Source: Pontibacter amylolyticus
Lineage (GTDB): Bacteria > Bacteroidota > Bacteroidia > Cytophagales > Hymenobacteraceae
Direction of reading: 5' to 3'
NCBI RefSeq assembly: GCF_014638845.1
Contig: NZ_BMFP01000001.1
Span: 269,327-333,326, forward strand
DNA length: 64,000 nt
Shown here piece by piece: positions 46,993-56,318 of this stretch. The first letter of the stretch is position 1, and each line of letters starts with the position of its first letter. A program made the translations under genes and the position numbers. The notes below the pieces were generated by a model. That model was not told where the DNA came from. It made no database searches and saw nothing but the letters and a program-made list of their open reading frames with translations.

Positions 46993-49311
46993 TCAGGGAG
47001 CTGCAGCAAAGAGCTTTTTATTCGGCTTACTTCCCATGTAAAATGTAATCCTCCCACCCTTCATGATCTCGTCATGCGTCAGGTAGGTGCGGTTAACTGG
47101 TTTTCCATTCAACTCCATCTTCTGCACATACACATTCTTATCGCTCTGGCTTTTCACGTCGATGGTGAAGGTCTTGCCGTTCTCCAGGTTAATCGTGGCT
47201 GACTTGACAGCCGGACTGGTAATGGCATACTGGTCGGAGCCGGGGGCTACCGGGTAAAAGCCCAGGGCGCTGAAAATATACCAGGCACTCATCTGGCCGA
47301 AGTCGTCGTTGCCGCCCAAGCCGTCCACGGTGGGTTTGTACATGGCCTTAAGTACCATGCGGGTGCGCTCCTGCGTTTTCCAGGGCTGATCGGTCCAGTT
47401 GTAGAGGAAAGGCACGTGGTGCGAGGGCTCGTTGCCGTGCACATAGTTTCCGATGATGCCCTCTCTGGTAATGTCTTCGGTATTCTCGAAGTACTTATCC
47501 GGCAGGTCCATGGTGAAGAGCGAGTCCAGGTGCTGGGCGAAGCGGATCTTCCCTCCCATCATCGCGATCATCTGGGCCGGATCATGGGGCACGTACAGAC
47601 TGTAGTTCCAGGAGTTGCCCTCGATGAAGCCCTGCCCGTGCGTGTCGAGTGGATCGAACTCTTTCTTCCAGGTGCCGTCGCTCAGTTTCGGGCGCATAAA
47701 GCCGGATTTGGCATCATACACATTTTTGTAGTTCTGGGCACGCTTGCTGAACTCTTCGTAAATGTCCTGCCGATTCAGCTTCTTCGCCATCTGCGCAATA
47801 CACCAGTCGTCGTAGGCATACTCCAACGTTTTCGATACCGAAGAGCCGTTCTTGTCTTCCGGCACGTAGCCCATGTCCATGTAGTACTCCAATCCATCGT
47901 AGTAGCGGGTGCGGGCGGTCTGCACGCAAGCATCCAGAGCACGGTTCGCGTCAAAGTTTCCGTTCCCTTTCATCACCGCATCCGCAATCACCGGCACAGA
48001 GTGGTAGCCAATCATGCACCAGTTCTCGTTGGCGTAGTGCGACCAAACGGGCAGCATTTTGTGTACGCTCTGGTCGTAGTGCGCCAGCATGGACTTGATC
48101 ATGTCGTTGTTACGGGCGGGCTGCAGGATGTTGAACAGTGGGTGTAGTGCCCGGTAGGTATCCCAAAGTGAGAAGCTGGTGTAGTTGGTGAAGCCATCGG
48201 CCTGGTGCACGTTCATGTCCAGCCCTCTATACCTGCCGTCCACGTCCATATAAGTAGTTGGACCCAGGAAAGCATGGTACATGGCGGTGTAGAAGTTCTC
48301 GAGATCGTCTTTGCCGGCGTCCACGACTACTTTGCTAAGCTCTTTGTTCCAGGCGGCCTGTCCCTCGCGCTTCACCTGCTCAAAGTCCCAGTGCGGAATC
48401 TCGGCTTTCATGTTGGACAAAGCGCCTTCGGTACTCACCGGCGACAGGGCAAACTTAATCTTGATCTTCTCTCCTTCCTCGGTCTTGAAATCGAAATAGG
48501 CGCGGATCTTTTTGCCGGCGAACTCAGGGAAGTTTTTGGTCTGGTCGAACTTGCGCCAGAAGCCTTTGTATACCTGCGCCTCGGAGTAATCTTTATTGCC
48601 ATACTGGTGGAAAGGCTTGTTGAAGGCCATGGCAAAATATACGGTGCGGGTGCGGGCCCAGCCGTTGGTCTGGCGGTAGCCGGTGATCAGCGTGTCGTTC
48701 TCCACGCGCACGAAGGTCCAGGTGGTTTTGCCGTCGTAGTTGTAGATGCCCGACATCAGGTCCAGGATGATGTGCGCTTCGTCTGACTTCGGGAAGGTAT
48801 ATTGGTGCATGCCCACGCGGTTACTGGCCGTGAGTTCGGCCATGATGTTGTTGTCGTCGAGCTTTACCTTGTAGTAGGCTGGTTCTGCCACCTCGTTTTT
48901 ATGCGAGAAAGTAGAACGGTAGCCGCTCTCCGGTCTGTCGGCCGTGCCCGGATTCAACTGCAGCTTGCCGGTGGTCGGTGCGATCAGGAAATCGCCCAGG
49001 TCGGAGTGGCCGGTGCCGCTGAAGTGCGTATGACTGAAACCAACGATCGTTTTGTCGTCATACTGGTAGCCGGCGCAGTACTTGTACACGTCCTTGTTAT
49101 ACTTGCCGTTCACCTCGTAAGGTATGGTATCGGTATCCGGACTCAACTGTACCATGCCGAAAGGCACCGTGGCTCCCGGATAGGTATGGCCCATCTTGGC
49201 GGTTCCGATCATGGGGTTGACATACTTCACCAAGTCAGGCGTTGCGGACTTCTTCTGGGCGAAAGTCAGGCAAGGTATAAACAGGAGAACGGAAAGGGCT
49301 ATACTTCTCAT
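46993..49311 (-). CDS. GH92 family alpha-mannosidase, exported
   Basis: 772 aa with a signal peptide (to about AQKK, residue 19). GH92 features: KYVNPMIGTAKMGHTYPGATVPFGMVQLSPDT at the start, FSHTHFSGTGHSDLGDF, SLWDTYRALHPL, YYMDMGYVPED, EGNSWNYSLYVPHDP and GGNDDFGQMSAWYIFSALGFYPVAPG. These Ca-dependent exo-enzymes cleave alpha-mannosides (often alpha-1,2) from glycoproteins or yeast mannan. Length matches the family. No SusC/SusD genes are nearby, so it is outside a typical polysaccharide locus. Confidence 0.95.
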   Translation of the reverse strand: MRSIALSVLLFIPCLTFAQKKSATPDLVKYVNPMIGTAKMGHTYPGATVPFGMVQLSPDTDTIPYEVNGKYNKDVYKYCAGYQYDDKTIVGFSHTHFSGTGHSDLGDFLIAPTTGKLQLNPGTADRPESGYRSTFSHKNEVAEPAYYKVKLDDNNIMAELTASNRVGMHQYTFPKSDEAHIILDLMSGIYNYDGKTTWTFVRVENDTLITGYRQTNGWARTRTVYFAMAFNKPFHQYGNKDYSEAQVYKGFWRKFDQTKNFPEFAGKKIRAYFDFKTEEGEKIKIKFALSPVSTEGALSNMKAEIPHWDFEQVKREGQAAWNKELSKVVVDAGKDDLENFYTAMYHAFLGPTTYMDVDGRYRGLDMNVHQADGFTNYTSFSLWDTYRALHPLFNILQPARNNDMIKSMLAHYDQSVHKMLPVWSHYANENWCMIGYHSVPVIADAVMKGNGNFDANRALDACVQTARTRYYDGLEYYMDMGYVPEDKNGSSVSKTLEYAYDDWCIAQMAKKLNRQDIYEEFSKRAQNYKNVYDAKSGFMRPKLSDGTWKKEFDPLDTHGQGFIEGNSWNYSLYVPHDPAQMIAMMGGKIRFAQHLDSLFTMDLPDKYFENTEDITREGIIGNYVHGNEPSHHVPFLYNWTDQPWKTQERTRMVLKAMYKPTVDGLGGNDDFGQMSAWYIFSALGFYPVAPGSDQYAITSPAVKSATINLENGKTFTIDVKSQSDKNVYVQKMELNGKPVNRTYLTHDEIMKGGRITFYMGSKPNKKLFAAAP

Positions 49312-49900
49312 ATAGTGGACTGTCTGTTTGGCAATCAGGTTAGAATGACGTGTTTAAAGTTAAGGGTTATTTTTAAAATTTAGTCCCCTCCTATGCTTGG
49401 CTAAGGAAAGTGTTTCTTGTATGTTGTTAAGTATAAGGCTGTCACTGATTTAATAGGTGTGGATCAGGTATAGGAACCAAATTCTCCCCTTGAGGGGAGC
49501 AAGAGGGGTGTTTACAGCTGCGTAAAAATTGCAGATTAGTCGATCACTGGTAGTTTGACTTCGAAAATGACACCCCTATAATCCCCTCAAGGGGATAGTC
49601 TTTGAGAATATAATTATTATCCCCTAAAGAGAGTTGGAGGGGTGTTACCGGTTAGCAATTGCCCTTTGCTATAGGTTTTAAATCCCTATTGTCCCATAGT
49701 CGCATGTTGCGAACTCACGTTCTCACTTGTCCTCAAGGGGATAGTTTCGGAATCCATCACGAAGCTCTTTCGGACTTCCGAGTCCGGAACTATTTCTGAT
49801 GGGGACATCCATGTCCCCTATACCTGAAAACACAACAGGCACACGGGGATGTGGACATCCCCAACAGCTTTCTTCGGGACATGGATGTCCCGAAGAGCGT
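49312..49900. repeat. repeat-rich intergenic region with GGGG/CCCC and GGACAT hairpins
   Basis: 49485-49510 and 49566-49640 hold CCCCTTGAGGGG, ACACCCCTATAATCCCCTCAAGGGG and GGAGGGGTGT blocks in both orientations. 49801-49894 holds three similar hairpins: 49801-49818, 49845-49862 and 49873-49894, all built from GGGACAT/ATGTCCC arms. No gene seen. Confidence 0.75.
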
Positions 49901-49951
49901 GTGAGCAGTAAGCGGTTGCTTTACAGATTCCATCAACTGATAGAATTACTA

Positions 49952-50032
49952 TGTCATTTCGACAATAGGAGAAATCTGAAGCATTGTGCAGACATTTAAA
50001 TAATCCAGATCTCTCCTATCGTCGAGATGACA
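49952..50032. repeat. long inverted repeat element (27-bp arms)
   Basis: Arms 49952-49978 and 50006-50032 match in 24 of 27 positions (TGTCATTTCGACAATAGGAG-type), with a 27-nt loop. The three differences are all transitions. This resembles dispersed 'GTCATTTCGAC…GAGAAATCT' repeats of Bacteroidota. It lies 91 bp before the exonuclease gene. Confidence 0.8.
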
Positions 50033-50123
50033 AAGGAAGTGAAGGGCCTCAACCATCATACAGGCAAATTGACTAAATTGCACCTTTGCTTTTCAATACC
50101 CTGCTTTTAAACTTAGCCGCCTG

Positions 50124-50678
50124 ATGGATTTTATTGCGCTTGATTTCGAAACGGCCACACCACAACGTGACAGCCCCTGTGAGATAGGTATAACCGTGGT
50201 GCGCGACAGGCGCATCGTCGAGACGCTGTCCTGGCTGATCAAGCCTTTGTATTACCCGAACTTCAATTCCTTTAACATTGCCGTGCACGGTATCCGGCCC
50301 GCTGACGTAAAAGATCAGCCTGATTTTGCAGAGCTCTGGCCGCAGCTAAAACCCTACCTCGAAAACCAGCTCCTCATCGCTCACAACGCCAGTTTCGACA
50401 TGAGTGTGCTGCGCAAAACGCTGACGACATACGGCATCCCGCTGCCGGAGGCGCGCTATACCTGCAGCCTGAAATTTTCGAAGAACATCTGGAAAGGGAT
50501 GCACAAGTACGATCTCAAAACGCTCTGCAACATGCACCGCATTGATTTTCTGCATCACCGTGCCGCCTCCGACGCCGATGCCTGCGCCCGCCTCTCGCTG
50601 AAGGCCCTTGACCTGACGGGCACTAGCTCGGAAGAAGAGTTTAATGCGCGCATGGGGAGCAAGATCAGCCGTGTCTGA
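50124..50678 (+). CDS. DEDDh 3'-5' exonuclease (DnaQ-like)
   Basis: 184 aa single-domain exonuclease. Exo I: IALDFETA (Asp7, Glu9). Exo II: LIAHNASFDMSVL (Asp92). Exo III: HHRAASDADA (His145, Asp150). It is a DnaQ-like proofreading or RNase-type domain without polymerase or BRCT parts, as in many stand-alone 'PolC-type epsilon' proteins. Role may be DNA repair or RNA trimming. It has no operon partner; the ppc gene converges from the right. Confidence 0.92.
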   Translation: MDFIALDFETATPQRDSPCEIGITVVRDRRIVETLSWLIKPLYYPNFNSFNIAVHGIRPADVKDQPDFAELWPQLKPYLENQLLIAHNASFDMSVLRKTLTTYGIPLPEARYTCSLKFSKNIWKGMHKYDLKTLCNMHRIDFLHHRAASDADACARLSLKALDLTGTSSEEEFNARMGSKISRV

Positions 50679-50782
50679 TCGCTAATGTGAAGTCACCCGG
50701 CGGCAGTATTCCCCTAAAAGGGAAAAGACCCGTACTCCACTCTTTTCGTGGCGGCCAGCAGTGGGCGTCCATCCAGGTATAA

Positions 50783-53377
50783 TCAGGCCGAATTCCGCTC
50801 GGCGTTGATGATACCAAATGAGCAGCGCATCACCAACTTCTCGTATACCTGTTTTTCTTGCGGCGTTGCCCCCTGTTCTTCCAGATTCCGGATGCGAGCC
50901 AGGGCGTACTGCTGAATCGTGATGAGCGGTAACTCGATGCGTTGCCGTAGCCGGATCGAGAGCTCATCCATGGGTTTGTCGGCCATCAGCGTGTCGGCCC
51001 CCGCCAGCAGGAGCACGTATTTTTTCGTCCGCTCAAACTCCTCGTATATCTGCTGCCAGAGCGGGCCGTAAGTGGGATGCTCCGCCAGGTAGGCCGTCAC
51101 CGGAAAAAAGCACTTCTTCATCGCCATCTCGGAGTTGTCGAGCAGGGTTTTGAAGAACAGCGAGTGTTTGTAGAGTTGCTGCAGTTTGGGCCAGTCCCCT
51201 TTCGCATGTAATGCCTCCAGCGCCCTGCCCACACCGTAGTAACCCGGCAGGTTCTGTTTCAGCTGACTCCAGGCACCCACGTAGGGCACGGCGCGCAGAT
51301 CATCCAGGTTGAGCTTGCCGGATTTGCGCTTCGAGGGGCGACTGCCGATGTTGGCCTCACCGTAGTAGCGCAGCGGACTCACATAGGTGAGGTACTCCAG
51401 GAAAACCGGATGGTTCTTCAGCTCGACATAAGCGTCGTAGCTCACTTCTGCGAGCTCCTGCAGCAGCTGGTCATCCTCCTGGCTGAGGGTGGGCTTTTTG
51501 CGGTTGAACAGACTGTTGCTGATGCCGGCGTGCAGGAGTTGCTCCAGGTTGAAGCGGGCCGCATCCACGGAGCCAAAGTTGGAACTTACCGTCTGGCCCT
51601 GAATGGTGAGCTGAATCTCTTTGTTGGCGATGTTGTTGCCCATGGAGGCGTAAAACTGCTGCGTTTTGCCACCGCCCCGGGCCGGAGGCCCTCCCCGGCC
51701 GTCGAAGAAGATCACCTCCACGCCATACGCGCGGCTCACCTGCGTGAGAGCCTCCTTGGCTTTGTAGATGCTCCAGTTGGCCATCAGGTAGCCGCCGTCT
51801 TTGGTGCCGTCGGAAAAGCCGAGCATGATGGTCTGCGTGTTGCTGCGCCGCTGCAGGTGCTCCCGGTATACCTCATTTTCATAGAGCTGGCGCATAACGG
51901 CCGCCGCCTGCCGCAGGTCCGTAATCGTTTCGAAGAGCGGCACGATGTCTACGGTGAGGGCATCGGCTTGCCAGCCATGCAGGCGGAACAAGGCATAGAC
52001 CTCCAGCACATTGAGGGCGCTGGTGCAGTGGCTGATAATATAGCGGTGGCATCCCTCCTCCCCGTTGCGCTCCTGTATGGTCCGGATAGCGTTTACAGTT
52101 TGCAGCGTGTCCTGCAGCAGCTCATCATCTGCAAACAGATCGAGGTCTTGCAGACTGTCTGCTATACCTGTCAGGGCAGCAATTTTCTCCCCATCCGGAA
52201 GCTGCGCATAGTCTTTTGGCAGCAGGTCGGTGCGTTGCGAAAGCTCCTCAAACAGGTGGCTGTGCACAGAGGAATCCTGGCGGATGTCGAGTGTGGCGAA
52301 GAACAGGCCGAAGAGCTCCACTTTGGTGATCAGCGCCTCCACCTGTTTTAAAAACAAACTGTTGTGCTCTTCCAGCAATAGCCTGCCTATCTCCCGCAGT
52401 GAAGTGAGGATATCCTCCTGTTTCAGATCCAGGGTATAGCCGGGCACAAACAGGTGATTGTAGAGCTTGGCTTCTAGCTCCTTGAGCAGATCTTCCACGC
52501 CCCTGAAAGTCAGGCGGCGCCTGAGTCGGCGTATGTCTGCATAGTAAGCCCTGATAGCCGCGAACCGCAGCGCATCGGCCACCTGCAGCGTGGTGTCTGC
52601 TTTCACAAACGGATTGCCATCGCGGTCCCCTCCCGGCCAGAAGCCCATCCGGATCAGTTTAAAGCCCGGCCGGATCACACCCGGAAACTGAGCGTCCAGG
52701 TAAGAAATAATGTCACCGGAAGCGCGGTAAAAAACATTCTCCAGAAACCAGATCAGGCTTATAGCCTCTTCGTAGGGTGTGGGTTTCTCTTTCTTGAAAA
52801 AGGGCGTTTTGCCCAGCTGCCGCAGGTATGAGTGCGCCTGCGAGGTATTGTCAGTCGCGAGTGCCTGCGACAGGTCGTTGATGATACCCAGCACATTGCT
52901 CGGGTAGAACTGCGTAGGGTGGGCCGTGAGGACCAGGCGCACCGCAAACTCCTGCATCTTGCGGGCCAGCTGCTCCTGCGCCTGCTCGTGCAGCACCGCG
53001 ATGCTCAGTTGATTCATGGTGCCTGCGCCGTGCATGTCGTGGGTATCACGGAAGGCGGCCTCTTCCAGGGCATCGAACAGCACCACCTGCCGCTCCGCAT
53101 ACTGCACAAAACGGAAGAGCAGGTCGTGCTGCTCCTGCTCGGTGCGGTAGTTTGTGTACTGCGCAAAGAAGCTTTGGATGATCTCCTGAGGACTCTGCTG
53201 GCGCTCGTAGCCGTCCTCACAGTGCAGTACCAGCAGCGAGAGCAGCACGCCCGTTTTCTCCACCCGGTGGAAGGGCAGCGACGAAAACAGACTGTTATAC
53301 ATTTCATAGCGCGTGCCAACCAGGGTGGAGAAGGCTTCGAGGTTGGTATCGGCACGGAGGGTACTGTGCGTGGTCAT
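50783..53377 (-). CDS. ppc: phosphoenolpyruvate carboxylase
   Basis: 864 aa; makes oxaloacetate from PEP and bicarbonate to refill the TCA cycle. Catalytic segments: VLTAHPTQFYPSNVLG (His153), FWPGGDRDGNPFV, IFFDGRGGPPARGGGKTQ and LGFSDGTKDGGY. The C terminus is GIINAERNSA instead of the canonical …RNTG, so the last residue is Ala, not Gly; the C-terminal Gly is important in well-studied enzymes. Also LPGYYGVG replaces LPAWLGTG. This branch probably differs in regulation. No other gene on its transcript. Confidence 0.95.
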   Translation of the reverse strand: MTTHSTLRADTNLEAFSTLVGTRYEMYNSLFSSLPFHRVEKTGVLLSLLVLHCEDGYERQQSPQEIIQSFFAQYTNYRTEQEQHDLLFRFVQYAERQVVLFDALEEAAFRDTHDMHGAGTMNQLSIAVLHEQAQEQLARKMQEFAVRLVLTAHPTQFYPSNVLGIINDLSQALATDNTSQAHSYLRQLGKTPFFKKEKPTPYEEAISLIWFLENVFYRASGDIISYLDAQFPGVIRPGFKLIRMGFWPGGDRDGNPFVKADTTLQVADALRFAAIRAYYADIRRLRRRLTFRGVEDLLKELEAKLYNHLFVPGYTLDLKQEDILTSLREIGRLLLEEHNSLFLKQVEALITKVELFGLFFATLDIRQDSSVHSHLFEELSQRTDLLPKDYAQLPDGEKIAALTGIADSLQDLDLFADDELLQDTLQTVNAIRTIQERNGEEGCHRYIISHCTSALNVLEVYALFRLHGWQADALTVDIVPLFETITDLRQAAAVMRQLYENEVYREHLQRRSNTQTIMLGFSDGTKDGGYLMANWSIYKAKEALTQVSRAYGVEVIFFDGRGGPPARGGGKTQQFYASMGNNIANKEIQLTIQGQTVSSNFGSVDAARFNLEQLLHAGISNSLFNRKKPTLSQEDDQLLQELAEVSYDAYVELKNHPVFLEYLTYVSPLRYYGEANIGSRPSKRKSGKLNLDDLRAVPYVGAWSQLKQNLPGYYGVGRALEALHAKGDWPKLQQLYKHSLFFKTLLDNSEMAMKKCFFPVTAYLAEHPTYGPLWQQIYEEFERTKKYVLLLAGADTLMADKPMDELSIRLRQRIELPLITIQQYALARIRNLEEQGATPQEKQVYEKLVMRCSFGIINAERNSA

Positions 53378-53503
53378 AGTTTCAGGGAGAAGGTGTGTCT
53401 GTCGCTTAAGATAAGAAATAATCCTAAACCTATTTCAAAGCGTCATTATCCGGCTGCAAAACAAGGCCAGTTAAAACTGCATGGCTGAGCTGCGTTGCCG
53501 CTC

Positions 53504-54415
53504 TTATACGGGAGACATCGTGAAAACAGAGTCAACGCACTTCGCAGGCTGATCCAACCAGGGGCAGTGCCCTGCCCCCTCCACCACCACAAATTCGCAG
53601 TTTTGGATAGCCGCTGCTTTCTGCCTTCCGGTAGCAGGAAGTTCAAAAGCGTCCTGATCGCCCCAAATGAACCTGACCGGCACAGCAAGCCCGCCCAGCT
53701 GATCGCCCAGGTAGTATATGTCTTTCCAGCCACGCAGTGTGAGCACGTTTTCCAGCAGCGTGGTGAATGACTTCATGGCGCCTGGCAACAACTGGCTGTA
53801 ATAGGAATGCCGGAGGTAGGATTCCGAGAGATGGGCCACATCGGCCACGAAAAGCTCCTTGTGCAGCTTCATGACATTCGGAATGGAAGGTCTGCCGACC
53901 GTATTTATCAGGAGCGTGTTCAACCCCCGGGTACCCAGTAGTCTCAGCAGGAGCGGAATACGGTGGTTCATGCCGGCAGGCGCCCCCATGAGTAGGAGCT
54001 TATTTACCCGTTCGGGATACTGCATGGCGAAACAGATACTGAAGTAGCCACCCATGGACTGGCCCAGCAGTGCAGCTTTCTCCAGGCCCACAGCATGCAT
54101 GAACGCACCTACAAAGTCGACAGCCTCCGACCTGAAATCAAGGCCCCGGTAATCCATATAATCAGACAAGCCGCAGCCGGGCCTGTCGACCACCAACAGG
54201 TGAAAACGCGCTGAGAGAGGCCGCAGGATATTTATCCACTCCCCGGCATGGCTGCCACCGCCGTGTAGCAGCAGCAGCGGCTCTCCGTCTCCCAGTTCCA
54301 GGTAATGGATCGTCTTACCCAAGCCATCTACAAAAACCTTTTTTGACTCAGGCTGTATTCCCTCCTGTTCAAAGAGTGTCTGCCGTGTGCTGATGTAACC
54401 CTCTATTGCTTCCAT
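53504..54415 (-). CDS. alpha/beta hydrolase
   Basis: ATG 54415 gives 303 aa; an open extension to 54478 is less protein-like. Oxyanion region LLLLHGGGSHAGEW, nucleophile elbow GQSMGG (Ser120), acid in RFIWGDQDAFELP and catalytic His in EGAGHCPWLDQP. Typical serine hydrolase of the haloperoxidase/meta-cleavage hydrolase type. No membrane segment or signal. The substrate is unknown. It is separated from ppc by 126 bp. Confidence 0.9.
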   Translation of the reverse strand: MEAIEGYISTRQTLFEQEGIQPESKKVFVDGLGKTIHYLELGDGEPLLLLHGGGSHAGEWINILRPLSARFHLLVVDRPGCGLSDYMDYRGLDFRSEAVDFVGAFMHAVGLEKAALLGQSMGGYFSICFAMQYPERVNKLLLMGAPAGMNHRIPLLLRLLGTRGLNTLLINTVGRPSIPNVMKLHKELFVADVAHLSESYLRHSYYSQLLPGAMKSFTTLLENVLTLRGWKDIYYLGDQLGGLAVPVRFIWGDQDAFELPATGRQKAAAIQNCEFVVVEGAGHCPWLDQPAKCVDSVFTMSPV

Positions 54416-54893
54416 CGCGCTTGATTGTTGTATAGCTTCTGCCGGGCCTGCAGAAGCCACTTCCGTATAGCCCCGCACATTCTTGTATACGTAGGCGGCG
54501 CTTTGAAAGGCTCCATACCTGTAACCACTCCTGCAACAGTATACTGCACTTCATTAAGAGGTTTTCTTCCCCCTGCAGATCACTGGCAGGTATAGGAGAA
54601 GCGGTTCTTAACTTCTGCAGGCCCCTGACCGGGCAATCAGCCAGAGCAGCTTTACTTTGTCGCAAATCGCCCTTCATTTGTCAATTTTCACCCCCTTTTT
54701 CCAGCCCTGTCAGTTTATCTTTGTACTAGTTAGAGCAAGGCAGACAAGCAGCCTGGGGCTATTAGGATCAGACGCAGCAGCAATATGAATTCAAGTGCTT
54801 AAACCTTTACTCCATTTGATTTTTTATGTACATTCATGCTGTACTTTGTCAATCCTGATCACAAGTTAATCTTTTCAAAATAAGCTAAATACT
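54416..54893. other. intergenic region, no gene seen
   Basis: 478 bp between divergent genes. Contains a TATCTTTG box (54716-54723, plus strand, matches TAnnTTTG), about 170 bp before the SRPBCC gene. The rest has no recognised structure. Confidence 0.5.
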
Positions 54894-55781
54894 ATGGAAA
54901 GCACTTCAAAAACCACGACCGTCACCATCAGCGCAAACGTAGAGGCTCCGGTAGCTAAAGTCTGGCGATGCTGGACCGAGCCGCAGCACATTACCAGATG
55001 GAACAATGCCTCCGATGACTGGCATACCCCACGGGCAGAAAATGACCTTCGGGTGGGTGGCACATTCCTCTCCAGAATGTAGGCCAAAGACGGCAGCATG
55101 GGCTTTGACTTCAACGGCACTTACACTGATGTGCAGGAGCACGAGCACATCGCCTATGCCCTGGAGGACGGCCGAAAAGTAGAGATCAAATTTGAGCAAG
55201 CCGGCAATGAAACCCGCGTTACGGAAACATTTGACGCGGACCCAAGCCATTCGGTGGAGATGCAACAGGCGGGCTGGCAGGCCATTCTGGATAATTTCAA
55301 AAAATATGTGGAAGCTGCTGCCAAGCCCCGCACGCTTCACTACGAGATCAGCATTCAGGCGCCCGCCGAAAAGGTATACCGCACTATGCTCGACCCGAAG
55401 CAGTACAAGGCATGGACCGCCGTGTTTCACCCAACCTCGCATTACAAGGGCTCCTGGGAAAAAGGCGCTAAAATACTGTTCCTGGGTCTGGACGATAAGG
55501 GCGTTGCCGGTGGCATGGTAAGCCGGATAAAGGAGAATATTCCGAACCAGTTTATCAGCATCGAGCACCTGGGCCTGGTGCAGGGCGATACCGAAATCAC
55601 GAGCGGACCGGAAGTAGCCGAATGGGCGGGTGCGCTGGAGAACTATACCTTTACCGAAAAGCAGGGCGAAACGGTACTGGCCGTGGATGTGGACACCAAC
55701 CAGGAGTATGAAGCCCACTTTTCAGAAACCTGGCCCAAGGCGCTGCAGAAGATAAAGGCCCTATGTGAAACCGAATCCTAA
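54894..55781 (+). pseudogene. two-domain SRPBCC (AHSA1-like) protein interrupted by an in-frame TAG
   Basis: A single frame of 295 codons encodes two AHSA1-type domains, broken by TAG at 55080-55082. Before it: ISANVEAPVAKVWRCWTEPQHITRWNNASDDW…RVGGTFLSRM; after it: AKDGSMGFDFNGTYTDV…GWQAILDNFKKYVEAA completes domain 1. Domain 2 (about 145-295) starts HYEISIQAPAEKVYRTMLDP. Homologues usually have Glu (SYRMEAKDGS) at that place, so GAG to TAG is the simplest cause. A restart at ATG 55098 would give an intact second domain. Nothing else in the frame is damaged, so the change looks recent. It could also be suppressed or a sequencing error. Confidence 0.8.
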
Positions 55782-55805
55782 ACCTTTAACCCACAAAATA
55801 AAACG

Positions 55806-56240
55806 ATGGCAGCAGTAAGCACCTACCTCAACTTCACGAACCAGACCGAGGAAGCTTTCCTTTTCTACAAATCCGTTTTCGGGACCGAGTTTATCGGGAG
55901 CATTTCCCGTTTTGGCGACATCCCTCCTTCCGAGGACATGCCCCCTATACCTGAAGCAGACAAAAACTTGATCATGAACATCGGTCTGCCGATTCTGGGC
56001 GGGCACCTGCTCATGGGAACGGATGCGCCTGAATCGATGGGCTTCCGGCTGACGAAGGGCAACAATGTGTACATCTCCCTGCACCCCGACTCCCGCGAAG
56101 AAACGGAACGTTTGTTCAAGGCGCTTTCGGAAGGCGGCAAAGTAGAGCAGGAACTGCAGGATATGTTCTGGGGCGACTACTACGGCAGTTGCGAAGACAA
56201 ATTCGGCGTACACTGGATGTTCAACTGCGATCAGAAATAA
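55806..56240 (+). CDS. VOC family protein, PhnB-like
   Basis: 144 aa of the PhnB-like glyoxalase fold: VSTYLNFTNQTEEAFLFYKSVFGTEF, then IMNIGLPILGGHLLMGTDAPES, ISLHPDSREETERLFKAL and the ending WGDYYGSCEDKFGVHWMFNC. Often next to SRPBCC/AHSA1 genes in Bacteroidota, as here (24 bp after the broken SRPBCC gene). Biochemical role unknown. Confidence 0.9.
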   Translation: MAAVSTYLNFTNQTEEAFLFYKSVFGTEFIGSISRFGDIPPSEDMPPIPEADKNLIMNIGLPILGGHLLMGTDAPESMGFRLTKGNNVYISLHPDSREETERLFKALSEGGKVEQELQDMFWGDYYGSCEDKFGVHWMFNCDQK

Positions 56241-56267
56241 TTTCGAACAGAAATCATAAAAGCAAAA

Positions 56268-56303
56268 TGAGCCGCTCTTTCACTTCTGAAAGGCGGCTCT
56301 TTT
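56268..56303 (+). terminator. terminator after the VOC gene
   Basis: Stem GAGCCGC-CTTTC / GAAAG-CGGCTC with small bulges, followed by TTTTA. Lies between convergent genes. Confidence 0.75.
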
Positions 56304-56318
56304 ACTATTACATTTTTG

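Noticed and set aside
47416..48786. Two long plus-strand frames opposite the GH92 gene
   Set aside because: Val/His-rich antisense translations typical of shadows; the GH92 protein is full-length and well matched.
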